Notes: generated by a model from the letters alone, not told the origin. A stretch of 64,000 nucleotides of DNA from Frisingicoccus sp902471845 (GCF_047030795.1 NZ_JBKYIC010000010.1); one strand, 5' to 3'; shown: positions 42,201 through 50,121, numbered from the stretch's first letter. Translations and numbers: made by a program.

Positions 42201-43419
42201 CCTCGGAATTTTTGATAACCTCCAGAGAGCCACGCTTCAAGGTGTTGTTGAAGTTTACCGTGGTCGTTTTTCCACCAATAAGAGTTACAGTCTGGGATTT
42301 CTGCGGTTCGTAACGGTCAATGGACTGTTCGGTAATGGTATAGGTGGCAGGGAATAAGCCCTCCACGGTAATATTTCCGTCTTTGTCTGTCGTTACGGTC
42401 TTGTTGAAGTTATCGCCCTTGATATTAAACTGAATACCGCCGACAACGCCGTCCTCGGAAGTCTTTTTCAGGGCAATCGTGCCTGTCGGCGTTTCAATGT
42501 TGAGATATGCGGCAACCGTATCGGCGTTCTCAACGCCCGTTACCAAATCCTGCAAGTTCGGGTCGCCGTAAGCAATCATCTTTGCACTGTCGCTGACTGT
42601 CGGCACGCCGTTTCGCTTTGCCGTAATGCGGACAGAGCCAGAAACGGCAACGGCAGAGCTGATAGTCAGCTTGTTGCCAGACTTTGATACCGACACATTT
42701 CCGTCAGAGCTTGAAAAGCTGTAATCGGAAAGCACACCGTTCTTGTCCGTCAGCGTGATGCTGTATTTGCCGTCTTTGTAGGCAAGCTCTTTGGTAATAT
42801 CATTTTTACCGCCCGACATAAAGCTCGGAATGGTGTTATGCTCACTCAGCAGCGAAACAATCTGGTCATAGGCAGCCTTTGCTCCGCTGTTGGGATAATT
42901 TGAGCCGAAGTGCAGGCTGTATGCCTTTGTACTGTTCTGCTGATATGAGCCTGTGGCTTCACGGCAGCCTGTTACAAACTCCCATACAAGAGTCTGTGTC
43001 GCAAGCCATTTTTCATCATCACTGCCCGACAGATGACTGCGGTTGCCTTGATACCCATAGAGCAGGGCAAGTCCAACCGCCTTTTTCTGGTTTGTGGAAA
43101 GGGCGTTCCAAGTATCTGAGGAAGCCTTTTTCAAGGTGTTTCCCGTTTTCAGCGGTACGCCCGGCTGAATACAGAACGCATTTTCTCCGTCCACAAACAT
43201 ACGGTATTTGTATTTTCCCGTACCGCCTGCGGTATAGCCGTCAAAGACAGCACTTGAATTGTATCTCATCGTATTGCCGCTGCTGTCATAGGTGTGGGTA
43301 AAAGAAATCGTGCCTATATCGCCCGCAGCAAACGCCGTTGTCGCAGGCAAAACGGACAATGCCGTGACCGCAGCCATAAGAGCAGCCGCAGCCTTTTTGA
43401 ATAATCTACGAAATTTCAT
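39274..43419 (-). CDS. Giant thioester/SpaA (Cna-B) surface adhesin
   Basis: A 1381-residue wall-anchored protein. It has a signal peptide (cut near TTAFAAG), an N-terminal thioester domain (Cys in NAFCIQPG, Gln in LATQTLVWEF), about ten SpaA/Cna-B-like domains from about residue 310, and a sorting signal TPKTG, membrane helix and NRKKKED tail. Such thioester adhesins bind host or bacterial surfaces covalently. The ninth repeat contains an EF-hand-like loop (DTNGNGEFDKDDE), suggesting calcium binding. The TPKTG motif fits the sortase B encoded at 13935. In an ICE it may aid mating-pair contact or host colonisation. Confidence 0.93.
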   Translation of the reverse strand: MKFRRLFKKAAAALMAAVTALSVLPATTAFAAGDIGTISFTHTYDSSGNTMRYNSSAVFDGYTAGGTGKYKYRMFVDGENAFCIQPGVPLKTGNTLKKASSDTWNALSTNQKKAVGLALLYGYQGNRSHLSGSDDEKWLATQTLVWEFVTGCREATGSYQQNSTKAYSLHFGSNYPNSGAKAAYDQIVSLLSEHNTIPSFMSGGKNDITKELAYKDGKYSITLTDKNGVLSDYSFSSSDGNVSVSKSGNKLTISSAVAVSGSVRITAKRNGVPTVSDSAKMIAYGDPNLQDLVTGVENADTVAAYLNIETPTGTIALKKTSEDGVVGGIQFNIKGDNFNKTVTTDKDGNITVEGLFPATYTITEQSIDRYEPQKSQTVTLIGGKTTTVNFNNTLKRGSLEVIKNSEDNLVEGVKFHLYGTSLSGLPVDEYAVTDAKGVAKFSDVLISGDTPYVVEEVDTAIRYVVPASQTAPIEWEKVTSRTFVNVLKKFNVTVTKSDVETGTEQGDASLAGAVYGIYKGEELIDTYTTDGNGQFTSKYYICGDDWTVRELTPSEGYLLDPTIHKVGAEPELYTVEYNSTANDVTEQVIKGNIAIIKHTDDGETQIETPEVGATFEVYLKSAGSFENAKETERDVLTCDENGFAQTKDMPYGIYTVHQTSGWDGRELMKDFDVFISADGQTYRFLINNANFESYIKIVKKDAETGNTIPYAGAGFQIYDPNGNLVTMTFTYPEVTTIDTFYTTADGDLITPQTLEYGTGYSLVEVQAPYGYVLNSEPVYFDVAQDNSTEESGITVIEVVRSNMAQKGTITVSKSGEVFSSVFENNGLYQPIFAVSGLEGAVYEITAAEDIYTLDGTLRASKGEVVDTITTGADGTAKSKELYLGKYEVKEITAPFGMVLNDEIHSVELVYAGQNMAVTETATSFYNERQRVEIDLTKSLEVDKNYGIGNNGEIFDVTFGLYAEKDIVAADGTVISADGLIEIISFDENGYGKATTDLPFGSYYVKEISTNSAYIISDQKYPVTFEYQGQDTATVHITANDGEAIENKLIYGSVSGKKSDEDGKALGGAVIGIFKAGTEEFTKENAIQTTTSKDDGSFSFAKVPYGTWIIREIESPKGFVLSEEEIAVTIGKVDEAVEIEMVNYFIKGNIELTKVDKDYPDNKLSGAVFEVFADTNGNGEFDKDDELLGEMTELDGGVYQMKDLRYGKYFVREKAAPTGFVLDENVYTVSIDENGKTYVVENEAGKGFVNAAQAGSLKIVKTSSDGKVEGFSFRVTGVNGYDKTFTTDRNGEIFVEGLRIGEYTVSEVNDKASAGYILPADKQLTIKVGATTIVQMHNEFRDTPKTGDDFNLGLWVSLSAVSLAGAGVLGFIGFKNRKKKED

Positions 43420-43463
43420 CGTTTACCTCCTGTTATTGTTGAGTTGAATTTTCCTTACTAACC

Positions 43464-43487
43464 GAAAAAAGCCGCCTGTTGGCAGCT
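43464..43487 (-). terminator. Terminator after parB
   Basis: GCTGCC and GGCGGC, with an AACA loop, followed on the minus strand by TTTTTTCGG. The larger arms CCGAAAAAA/TTTTTTCGG enclose it. The 43420-43606 gap otherwise holds no gene and probably carries the adhesin promoter. Confidence 0.75.
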
Positions 43488-43606
43488 CATATATTTTCTT
43501 TTTTCGGATAGTTACTGGTAGTAGTTAGGGGGAGAGGTGTGGAGAGGGGGAAACCGAAAATATGGCTATCCACCGTAAACAGGCAGACCTCGCCCTCGGT
43601 GTGTGG

Positions 43607-44551
43607 CTATCGTTCACGGTCTTTGCTCCGCTGTAAATAACGGTTGTAAAACTCCAACGCTTTCACAACAAAGTCCGATTCCTGCCCTCTGGGAATAGAC
43701 TTGGGGATGAGCTTGGTTATCCGTTCATCACGAAAGGCAGGCTTCTCCCTCTGGTTAGGTTTTTCCTCCTCCATAATGGATTGGATAACCTCGTCCGTGA
43801 GCTTATCATCCTGCATAAACTTCTTCATTTTGATAGCCTGTGCAAGTGACGGGGTAGCGTCGCTGTACTCCATAGCTTCAAGCAGAGTGTATTGCTGTTC
43901 TTCGGGCAGATAAGAGATTTCCACCGCAGGACGAAAAGCAATCTGCCTGTCATCGACCATTTGCAAGATTTCGGGAACAAGCTCGGTAAGGCGGATATAG
44001 CGGTAAATTTGCGGTTGACTGTCACCGCTTTTTTCACTTATTCTTTGTGCTGATGTTGTTCCTTTTAACTTATTATCCATTGGAGAATAAGTTAAATCGT
44101 TACGCTGTCCTTGTCTGTTCATCGCTTCAAGCCGCATTTTATAGGCAAAGGCTTTTTCACTCGGAAGAATAGTTGACCTCTGCAAGTTACTCTCCACCAT
44201 TACAATAATGGCTTCATCACGGCTTAAATCCTTAACCTCGCATTTCAGCGTTTCCAATCCTGCAAGCTCACACGCCTTTTTCCGCCTGTGTCCGCTGATA
44301 AGCTCATACCGTCCGTCCTCTTTGAGCCGAACAGTCGCAGGAGTCATTACACCATTTCGTTTAATACTATCGACAAGCTGCTCCATATCCTCGTCAATGA
44401 AAACCTTAAACGGATGGTCTGGGAACTCGTCAATTTCTGAAATGGGAATATCCCTTATCTTGCTGAGCTTCGCTTCTTCACGGCTCTGGTCTGTTTCAAA
44501 CAGGTCATCGTAAGCGGTCAGCTCGATTTTTGTTTCTTTGCTTCTCGCCAA
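43607..44551 (-). CDS. ParB-family partition protein
   Basis: The 314-residue protein has a ParB/Spo0J nuclease-fold domain (DIPISEIDEFPDHPFKVF, then ELISGHRRKKACEL) and the helix-turn-helix domain (SEKSGDSQPQIYRYIRL). It binds a centromere-like site and works with ParA. The TTG at 44551 is chosen because AAAGGAGG lies 9 nt upstream; longer frames lack a ribosome site. It overlaps parA by 47 nt. Confidence 0.9.
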   Translation of the reverse strand: MARSKETKIELTAYDDLFETDQSREEAKLSKIRDIPISEIDEFPDHPFKVFIDEDMEQLVDSIKRNGVMTPATVRLKEDGRYELISGHRRKKACELAGLETLKCEVKDLSRDEAIIVMVESNLQRSTILPSEKAFAYKMRLEAMNRQGQRNDLTYSPMDNKLKGTTSAQRISEKSGDSQPQIYRYIRLTELVPEILQMVDDRQIAFRPAVEISYLPEEQQYTLLEAMEYSDATPSLAQAIKMKKFMQDDKLTDEVIQSIMEEEKPNQREKPAFRDERITKLIPKSIPRGQESDFVVKALEFYNRYLQRSKDRER

Positions 44552-45332
44552 TGTCCGCCACCTCCTTTCCGAACTGCTCATAAGCTGCGGCAACCTTTCC
44601 GCTTTTGTCATAAGCGAAAATGCTTTTTCCCTCTGCCGTAGCTTCAACTGCACGGATGGAGTGCGGTATCTGGGAATCAAAGACTTTGATGTTCTGACCG
44701 TATGCACTCTTTACCAATGCAGTCACTTCCTTAGAAATGTTGGTGCGTGGCATTACCATCGTCATTAAGATACCGTCAATCCGCAGGTGGGGATTGATTT
44801 GCCGCCTGACTTTTGACACGGAGCGTAGCAACAGCTCCAGACCTTTCGCTGAAAGATAATGCGGCTGCGTGGGGATAATCACGCTGTCAGCCGCCGCTAA
44901 TGCGTTGATTGTCAACATTCCCAAACTCGGCATACAGTCGATAAGCACATAATCATAATTCTTTTTGACCTCGTTCATACAGGTCTTTAGAACACGCTCA
45001 CGGCTGATAGCGTTAATAAGCCTTACTTCCAGACCAGATAGCTCAATGTTAGAGGGTAACAAGTCAACGCCCTCACCGTGGTGCAGGATACCTTTCTGAA
45101 CATCTATGGGATTATCGTCGACGATGTCCTGCATAATGGTGGCAAGGGATATGGGTAAATCGTCTGGTCGTGGATAGCCAAGTGACATTGTGAGGTTAGC
45201 CTGTGCATCCGCATCGACAAGCAGGACTTTTTTGCCTTGCTGTGCCAAGCTCACGCCCAGATTGACCGCCGTTGTGGTCTTGCCGACACCACCTTTCTGA
45301 TTGGTCAGAGCAATTACTTTGCAATTTGACAT
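44505..45332 (-). CDS. ParA-family partition ATPase
   Basis: Deviant Walker A KGGVGKTTTAVNLG, switch I region DADAQANLTMSLG, Walker B DYVLIDCMPSLG. With ParB it probably segregates the excised circular ICE. ATG 45332 has AAAGGAGG upstream. It is the intact relative of the damaged copy at 1-737. Confidence 0.92.
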   Translation of the reverse strand: MSNCKVIALTNQKGGVGKTTTAVNLGVSLAQQGKKVLLVDADAQANLTMSLGYPRPDDLPISLATIMQDIVDDNPIDVQKGILHHGEGVDLLPSNIELSGLEVRLINAISRERVLKTCMNEVKKNYDYVLIDCMPSLGMLTINALAAADSVIIPTQPHYLSAKGLELLLRSVSKVRRQINPHLRIDGILMTMVMPRTNISKEVTALVKSAYGQNIKVFDSQIPHSIRAVEATAEGKSIFAYDKSGKVAAAYEQFGKEVADIGEKQRNKNRADRLR

Positions 45333-45359
45333 TTGTGCGTCCTCCTTTCGCATAAATTT

Positions 45360-45386
45360 AGCCGCTTTGTCAAGGCGGCTATGTAA
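45360..45386 (-). promoter_or_regulatory. TTACATA-hairpin motif, copy 2 (before parA)
   Basis: It is almost identical to the motif at 760-786: TTACAT, then a roughly 10-bp stem, AAAT, and the parA ribosome site. Confidence 0.5.
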
Positions 45387-45406
45387 ATCGGTGGAGAACG
45401 CAAAAA

Positions 45407-45438
45407 AGCCGCTTACTCTAAAATAAGAATAAGCGGCT
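45407..45438 (-). terminator. Terminator after 45450 small gene
   Basis: AGCCGCTTA and TAAGCGGCT form a perfect 9-bp stem, followed on the minus strand by TTTTTTGCG. It would stop most transcripts before parA. Confidence 0.85.
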
Positions 45439-45449
45439 CAACCTTTGGG

Positions 45450-45629
45450 TTAAACATATTCAATTCTCAACCTCTTAACAGGTGCGTTTATGACCTTGAA
45501 GATAAGTTCGTCAACGCAGTCCGTATATCTGCCTTGCTGTATGAGCTGATTTTTCAGCTCCACAAGGCTATGTAATAAGGTCGTCTTTTCGTGGCTATCC
45601 AGATATATATGATATGTCTGCTCTTTCAT
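45450..45629 (-). CDS. Small conserved ICE protein, 59 aa
   Basis: MKEQTYHIYLDSHEKTTLLH begins the chosen frame, with GGAGGTG 6 nt upstream of ATG 45629; the in-frame extension to 45701 would begin upstream of the promoter -10 box and is rejected. Paralogues lie at 860-1033 and 22706-22903. It is the first gene read from the ICE right-end promoter. Function unknown; perhaps a transfer or copy-number regulator. Confidence 0.75.
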   Translation of the reverse strand: MKEQTYHIYLDSHEKTTLLHSLVELKNQLIQQGRYTDCVDELIFKVINAPVKRLRIEYV

Positions 45630-45654
45630 AAACAGCACCTCCGTTTCTGGCTTC

Positions 45655-45683
45655 ATTATATAGGGAAGTCCTAAATTATTCAA
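45655..45683 (-). promoter_or_regulatory. Sigma-A type promoter at ICE right end
   Basis: On the minus strand TTGAAT (45678-45683), a 17-bp spacer, TATAAT (45655-45660). It reads into the 59-aa gene and, past the terminator, parA. Confidence 0.65.
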
Positions 45684-45818
45684 AGGTGCAAATTTGAGCA
45701 AAAAATAAGCGTACCACTATTTCTAATGATACGCCTATTATAAAATCTTATTTCATCAGTCGCCTGCAATTTAAGACGAATGTGGACACTACATAGATAA
45801 GTAATACTGTGAAAACCG

Positions 45819-45923
45819 CTATTTTTCGTTTGTGTTCCCACACCCGATATCAACTACCACCGAAACATCAAAATAGTTTTTGAGGTGCTTATTACGGGAA
45901 TTTTTGCCCTCTGCTGTAAACAT
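45819..45923 (-). pseudogene. Fragment resembling the giant helicase N-terminus
   Basis: A 34-codon frame reads MFTAEGKNSRNKHLKNYFDV then a short tail. It matches in pattern the segment FDTKGRRNTLKYYFDVS near residue 85 of the giant helicase-methyltransferase. It has no ribosome site. It is probably a truncated remnant carried at the ICE end. Confidence 0.4.
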
Positions 45924-45958
45924 AAAATGTTTCGCAAAGTGCCTAAAATAAAGGATTT

Positions 45959-47377
45959 CTACGAGTTTTTCTTTTGTAGCAACACGATAGTCTCCACATG
46001 CACCGTGGCTGGGAACATATCAACGCACTGTACCCGTTCCACCCGGTAACCGCCGGCCAGAAGGGCTTCCAGATCTCTGGCAAGGCTTGAAGGTTTACAG
46101 GAGATGTATACCATTTTCGGCACCTGGTACTGGATAATTTTTTCCAGTGCCTTTGGATGGATGCCGTCCCGCGGCGGATCGAGAACGATAAAGTCCGGTT
46201 TTTCTTCCACGTCATCGAGAACTTTAAGGACATCGCCTGCAATGAATTCACAATTGTCCAGATGATTCAGCACAGCGTTTTCTCTGGCCGCCTCCACGGC
46301 TTCTTCAACAATCTCCACTCCAATGACTTTTTTTGAAACATCGGCAAGAATCTGAGCAATAGTTCCGGTACCACTGTACAAGTCAAAAACGGTCATATCC
46401 TTCGTGCTGCCAATATAACTGCGGGCCGCGGAATAAAGGACTTCCGCTCCGAGGGAATTGGTCTGGAAGAAGGAAAAAGGCGTGATTTTAAATTTCAATC
46501 CGAGAATGGTTTCGTAAAAATAATCTTTTCCATACAGGATTCGGGTCTCATCGCTCTGAACTACGTCCGCCAGAGAATCATTGATAATATGGAGAACGCC
46601 TGTGATATGGCCTTCCAGTTCGAGTTTTAAAAGCTGGTCGACCAGTTCTGTAAAGTCGTGCTCCGACTGGCTGGACGTTACCAGGTTGACGAGTATATCT
46701 CCCGTTGTCTGGGCCCGACGTACAAGCAGATGGCGCAGATAGCCCTCATGGCTCATTTTACGATAATAGCTGAGTTTCTGCTGACGGCAATATTCCAGAA
46801 CACATTTCAAAATCTTTGTAAAGTCCTCATGGACAATTTTACAGTCCCCGGTTGTCAGCACATCGTATGTACTGCCCTTTTTATGAAGTCCAAGGGTCAG
46901 CGGACCGTCCTTGACCGCGTCTCCAAAAGAAAATTCCATTTTATTCCGGTAACCGAATTCCAACGGGCTTCCCTGAATTCCTTCAAATACATAATCGGCC
47001 TCTTCCGGTGCATCGACTTTGACCTGCCCGCCGCGAACCAGAGCATCTTCAATTAACGCCCGGACCTGTCCGGCCTTCATAGCCAACTGGTCTTTATACG
47101 CCATTGTCTGATACATACAGCCGCCGCAGGCCGGAAATTCATCGCACACCGGCTCCCTTACTTCTCTCTCTGACTTTTGAAGAACCTCAAGGAGACGGCC
47201 TTCACACCGATTTTTACGTTTTTTATTAATCTGAAACCGGACTTTCTGCCCCGGCATACCATTCTTGACAATTACGCGGACAGTCTCTCCGGCTGCCTCA
47301 TCTTTAACCCATACGATACCTTTGTTCGGGAATTCTATTGTTTCGATGATTCCCTCATAAATTTCACCTTTTTTCAT
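45959..47377 (-). CDS. rlmD: 23S rRNA (uracil-5-)-methyltransferase RlmD/RumA
   Basis: The 472-residue protein has a TRAM-like N-terminus (IETIEFPNKGIVWVKDEAAG), the Fe-S cluster region (CDEFPACGGCMYQ), a SAM-binding core (VFDLYSGTGTIAQ), DPPRDGIHP, and catalytic Cys in VYISCKPSSLARD (about 427). It methylates U1939 (and perhaps U747) of 23S rRNA. The ICE is inserted in its 3' end: after the conserved HVET the last residues (IVLLQKKNS) and the stop come from ICE sequence, so the enzyme stays complete in length but with a replaced C-terminus. Confidence 0.93.
   Translation of the reverse strand: MKKGEIYEGIIETIEFPNKGIVWVKDEAAGETVRVIVKNGMPGQKVRFQINKKRKNRCEGRLLEVLQKSEREVREPVCDEFPACGGCMYQTMAYKDQLAMKAGQVRALIEDALVRGGQVKVDAPEEADYVFEGIQGSPLEFGYRNKMEFSFGDAVKDGPLTLGLHKKGSTYDVLTTGDCKIVHEDFTKILKCVLEYCRQQKLSYYRKMSHEGYLRHLLVRRAQTTGDILVNLVTSSQSEHDFTELVDQLLKLELEGHITGVLHIINDSLADVVQSDETRILYGKDYFYETILGLKFKITPFSFFQTNSLGAEVLYSAARSYIGSTKDMTVFDLYSGTGTIAQILADVSKKVIGVEIVEEAVEAARENAVLNHLDNCEFIAGDVLKVLDDVEEKPDFIVLDPPRDGIHPKALEKIIQYQVPKMVYISCKPSSLARDLEALLAGGYRVERVQCVDMFPATVHVETIVLLQKKNS
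45976..46000. other. ICE-rumA junction (attachment site)
   Basis: The rumA codons for HVET meet ICE sequence near GTCTCCACATG (45990-46000). The arm GTAGCAAC (45976-45983) is mirrored by GTTACTAC (1388-1395) at the other end, so the joined circle would carry an imperfect dyad around the crossover, as serine-integrase attP sites do. Confidence 0.55.
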
Positions 47378-47416
47378 GATTTCACATTTCCTTCTAAAAA
47401 TTTGTGGAGTAAAAAA

Positions 47417-47444
47417 GGGATGCTGAATCTGGATTCAACATCCC
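47417..47444 (-). terminator. Terminator after 47468 gene
   Basis: GGGATGTTGAAT and ATTCAGCATCCC (one mismatch), followed on the minus strand by TTTTTTAC. Confidence 0.88.
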
Positions 47445-47467
47445 CATTTTGCTGGCATTAAAAATTA

Positions 47468-47812
47468 TTATTCTGCATCCTCAGCCGCTGCTTCAGCAGC
47501 ATCTTTAGCTTTCTCAACAGTTTCATCTACAAAATCTTCACATTCGTCTTCGAAATCCTCGAAATCATCTTCAAAGTCATCATCGAAATCGTCGAAGTCA
47601 TCAAAATCATCCATATTATCTTTGGAAAGATATTTATACACTGCAAAAGCTACCACTGCGAGAATAACTACGCCAATCAGAGCAATGCCCCATTTGCAAA
47701 TACATTTTTTCTTTTCTTCTTCGTCTTTTTTATGAAGAAGTTCGCTGACCTTTGCGATGTTCTTTAATTCTTCGAGTTTAACTGCACTTACAATATCTTC
47801 TATGCGATTCAT
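47468..47812 (-). CDS. One-helix membrane protein with acidic Asp-Phe repeats
   Basis: The 114-residue protein has a cytoplasmic-looking N-terminus (MNRIEDIVSAVKLEELKNIA), a helix (GIALIGVVILAVVAFAVYKY) and an extreme acidic tail built of DDF/EDF units (DDFDDFDDFDDDFEDDFEDF), then DETVEKAKDAAEAAAEDAE. ATG 47812 has AAAGGA upstream. Function unknown; the tail could bind cations or basic partners. Confidence 0.78.
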   Translation of the reverse strand: MNRIEDIVSAVKLEELKNIAKVSELLHKKDEEEKKKCICKWGIALIGVVILAVVAFAVYKYLSKDNMDDFDDFDDFDDDFEDDFEDFEDECEDFVDETVEKAKDAAEAAAEDAE

Positions 47813-47893
47813 TTTACAATCCGTCCTTTCAATAAATATTTGAATATAGTATACCACCATTCAGGTGAAAATACCATCATAAATTTGGCAAAT

Positions 47894-50107
47894 TTAATCT
47901 ACCAGCTTTAACTTTGCAAAGCTGGCAAACATTTTTTTAACACCGGATTTTTCAAAATCCACGGTAACTTCGTAATCCTTGCCGCCGTCCACAATGTTGA
48001 TGACAGTTCCAACGCCGAACTTAATATGGCGTACCATATCTCCTACTGTATAATCCAGTGCGGCCGCCTTATTGACCTGAAATGTTTTTCCATAAGCCGT
48101 CGCCACTTTTGTCGTCTGCTTTCTCGAAAAATCCGAAGGCCGCTGAATACGGGATTCCTGTTTTGTCTTTTCCGGTTTGGCTCCCAGATCAAACAGCTCC
48201 GGAGAAATCTCTTTGACAAAACGGGACAGCATATTATACTGAGTTGAGCCACGGACCATACGGCTTTTGGCGTAAGTCATGGTCAGCCGTTTTTTTGCAC
48301 GGGTAATGCCCACATAACAGAGACGCCGTTCCTCCTCAATTTCTTCCGGGTCGTCGTTAACAATGGTCATATAACTCGGAAATAAACCGTCTTCCATACC
48401 GCACATATAAACATAAGGGAATTCCAGCCCTTTGGCGCTGTGGAGTGTCATCAGCATAACATAGTCCTCTGCTTCATTGAGACTGTCTATATCTGAAACA
48501 AGGGCCACATTTTCAAGGAAACCGCTCAGCGTCGGCTCTTCTTCTTCCTCTTCATAGGCAATGATTTTATTCATCAATTCGTCTATATTTTCAATACGTC
48601 CCTGGGCTACTTCTGTATCTTCCTCTTCCAGCTCCTTTATGTAACCCGTTTCTTCTAAAACATTTGTCAAAAGTTCTGCAAGGGTTATGTACTCACTCTG
48701 TGCCCGGAAAACTTCGATCATATTGACAAAACCTTTAATCTTTTCCCCGGTCTTTCCGATCCTTGGGATGTCATCACAGCATTCCAGTGCGTCAAAAAAG
48801 CTCATATCCCGCGCTTCACCATATTCTGTGACCCGATTCAGCGTCGTCATCCCAATGCCCCGTTTCGGCACATTGATGATTCTACGGACAGCCAGGTCAT
48901 CCCGCCCATTATCAATTGTCTTCAAATAGGCCAGAATATCTTTAATTTCCCGGCGCTGATAGAAATTAATACCGCCCACGATTTTATAAGGAATACTGCG
49001 GGCCACAAACTTTTCTTCCAGTACACGGGATTGGGCATTTGTCCGGTAAAGAATGGCATAATCATTGTAATGGGCCTTTCCCTGGGATACGGCCCGTCCA
49101 ATTTCCTCTACCACCTGATAGGCTTCGTCATACTCATTCTGATACTGATGGAAGACGATTTTATCTCCAACTTCGTTGGCTGTCCAGAGGGTCTTTTCCT
49201 TACGCCCTTTATTATGCCGAATGACCGAATTCGCCGCATCCAAAATCGTTTGCGTTGAGCGATAATTTTGTTCCAGCTTAATTACTTTGGCATCCGGAAA
49301 TTCCTTTTCAAAATTCAGGATATTATAGATGTTCGCTCCCCGGAATTTGTAAATCGACTGATCGTCATCCCCTACAACACAGAGGTTTCGGTATTTTCCC
49401 GCCAACAGACTTACCAAACGGAACTGAACCGTATTTGTATCCTGATATTCATCCACCATAATATATTTGAAACGCTCCTGATAATAATTCAGAACATCTT
49501 CATTATTTCTGAGAACCTCCACGGTCTTCACAAGCAAATCGTCAAAATCCATGGCATTATTCTTATAGAGAACCTTTTCATATTCGGCATAAACCTCTGC
49601 TGTCCGCTGTTTTCCAAAATCACCAGCAACATTCAAAGCATACGCCTTTGCATCGATCATTTCGTTTTTCGCCGATGAAATGGCAGAAAGAAGCGCCCGC
49701 TCTTTGTAAATCTTTGTATCAATATTCAGGCGTTTACAGATTTCCTTAATAACACTTTTCTGATCATCCGTATCATAGATGACAAAATTCCGCTCATAAC
49801 CCAGATGATCCGCAAATCGCCGCAGAATACGCACACAAGCCGAATGAAAGGTACTTACCCAAATCTGTTCTGAACCAAAGCCAACAATATCATCCACCCG
49901 TTCCCGCATTTCTCCGGCTGCCTTGTTTGTAAACGTGATTGCCAGAATATTCCACGGATTTACTCCTTTTTCATCAATTAACCAGACAATGCGGTGAGTC
50001 AACACACGGGTTTTACCCGAACCGGCACCGGCCAGAATAAGCAGCGGTCCCTCCGTGTGACAGACCGCTTCCTGCTGCATTGGATTTAACGTTTCATATA
50101 TACTCAT
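47894..50107 (-). CDS. pcrA: ATP-dependent DNA helicase PcrA/UvrD
   Basis: A 3'-5' superfamily 1 helicase of repair and replication. Motif Q/I: NPMQQEAV and LAGAGSGKTRVL; motif II VDEYQDTN; motif III VGDDDQSIYKFRGA; motif V/VI LMTLHSAKGLEFPYVY and VGITRAKKRL. The C-terminal PcrA-type domain (DYTVGDMVRHIKFGVGTVIN) is present. The 737-residue length is normal. Confidence 0.97.
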   Translation of the reverse strand: MSIYETLNPMQQEAVCHTEGPLLILAGAGSGKTRVLTHRIVWLIDEKGVNPWNILAITFTNKAAGEMRERVDDIVGFGSEQIWVSTFHSACVRILRRFADHLGYERNFVIYDTDDQKSVIKEICKRLNIDTKIYKERALLSAISSAKNEMIDAKAYALNVAGDFGKQRTAEVYAEYEKVLYKNNAMDFDDLLVKTVEVLRNNEDVLNYYQERFKYIMVDEYQDTNTVQFRLVSLLAGKYRNLCVVGDDDQSIYKFRGANIYNILNFEKEFPDAKVIKLEQNYRSTQTILDAANSVIRHNKGRKEKTLWTANEVGDKIVFHQYQNEYDEAYQVVEEIGRAVSQGKAHYNDYAILYRTNAQSRVLEEKFVARSIPYKIVGGINFYQRREIKDILAYLKTIDNGRDDLAVRRIINVPKRGIGMTTLNRVTEYGEARDMSFFDALECCDDIPRIGKTGEKIKGFVNMIEVFRAQSEYITLAELLTNVLEETGYIKELEEEDTEVAQGRIENIDELMNKIIAYEEEEEEPTLSGFLENVALVSDIDSLNEAEDYVMLMTLHSAKGLEFPYVYMCGMEDGLFPSYMTIVNDDPEEIEEERRLCYVGITRAKKRLTMTYAKSRMVRGSTQYNMLSRFVKEISPELFDLGAKPEKTKQESRIQRPSDFSRKQTTKVATAYGKTFQVNKAAALDYTVGDMVRHIKFGVGTVINIVDGGKDYEVTVDFEKSGVKKMFASFAKLKLVD

Positions 50108-50121
50108 CTATAATAACCTTC

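Larger units (their letters stand above)
1374..45995 (-). mobile_element. Tn1549/CTn2-like integrative conjugative element in rumA
   Basis: A complete set of ICE functions lies between two HVET-encoding junctions: large serine recombinase, relaxase, MobC, candidate oriT, coupling protein, VirB4/VirB6-like/PrgI/Maff2 channel proteins, cell-wall hydrolase, ParA/ParB, and cargo. Almost every gene is on the minus strand, with the recombinase at the left end and ParA at the right. The length is about 44.6 kb. No repA-type initiator gene was recognised. The ends are set by comparing GTTTCAACGTG (1373-1383) with GTCTCCACATG (45990-46000), 8 of 11 identical, so the boundaries are good to a few bases only. 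Confidence 0.85.
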
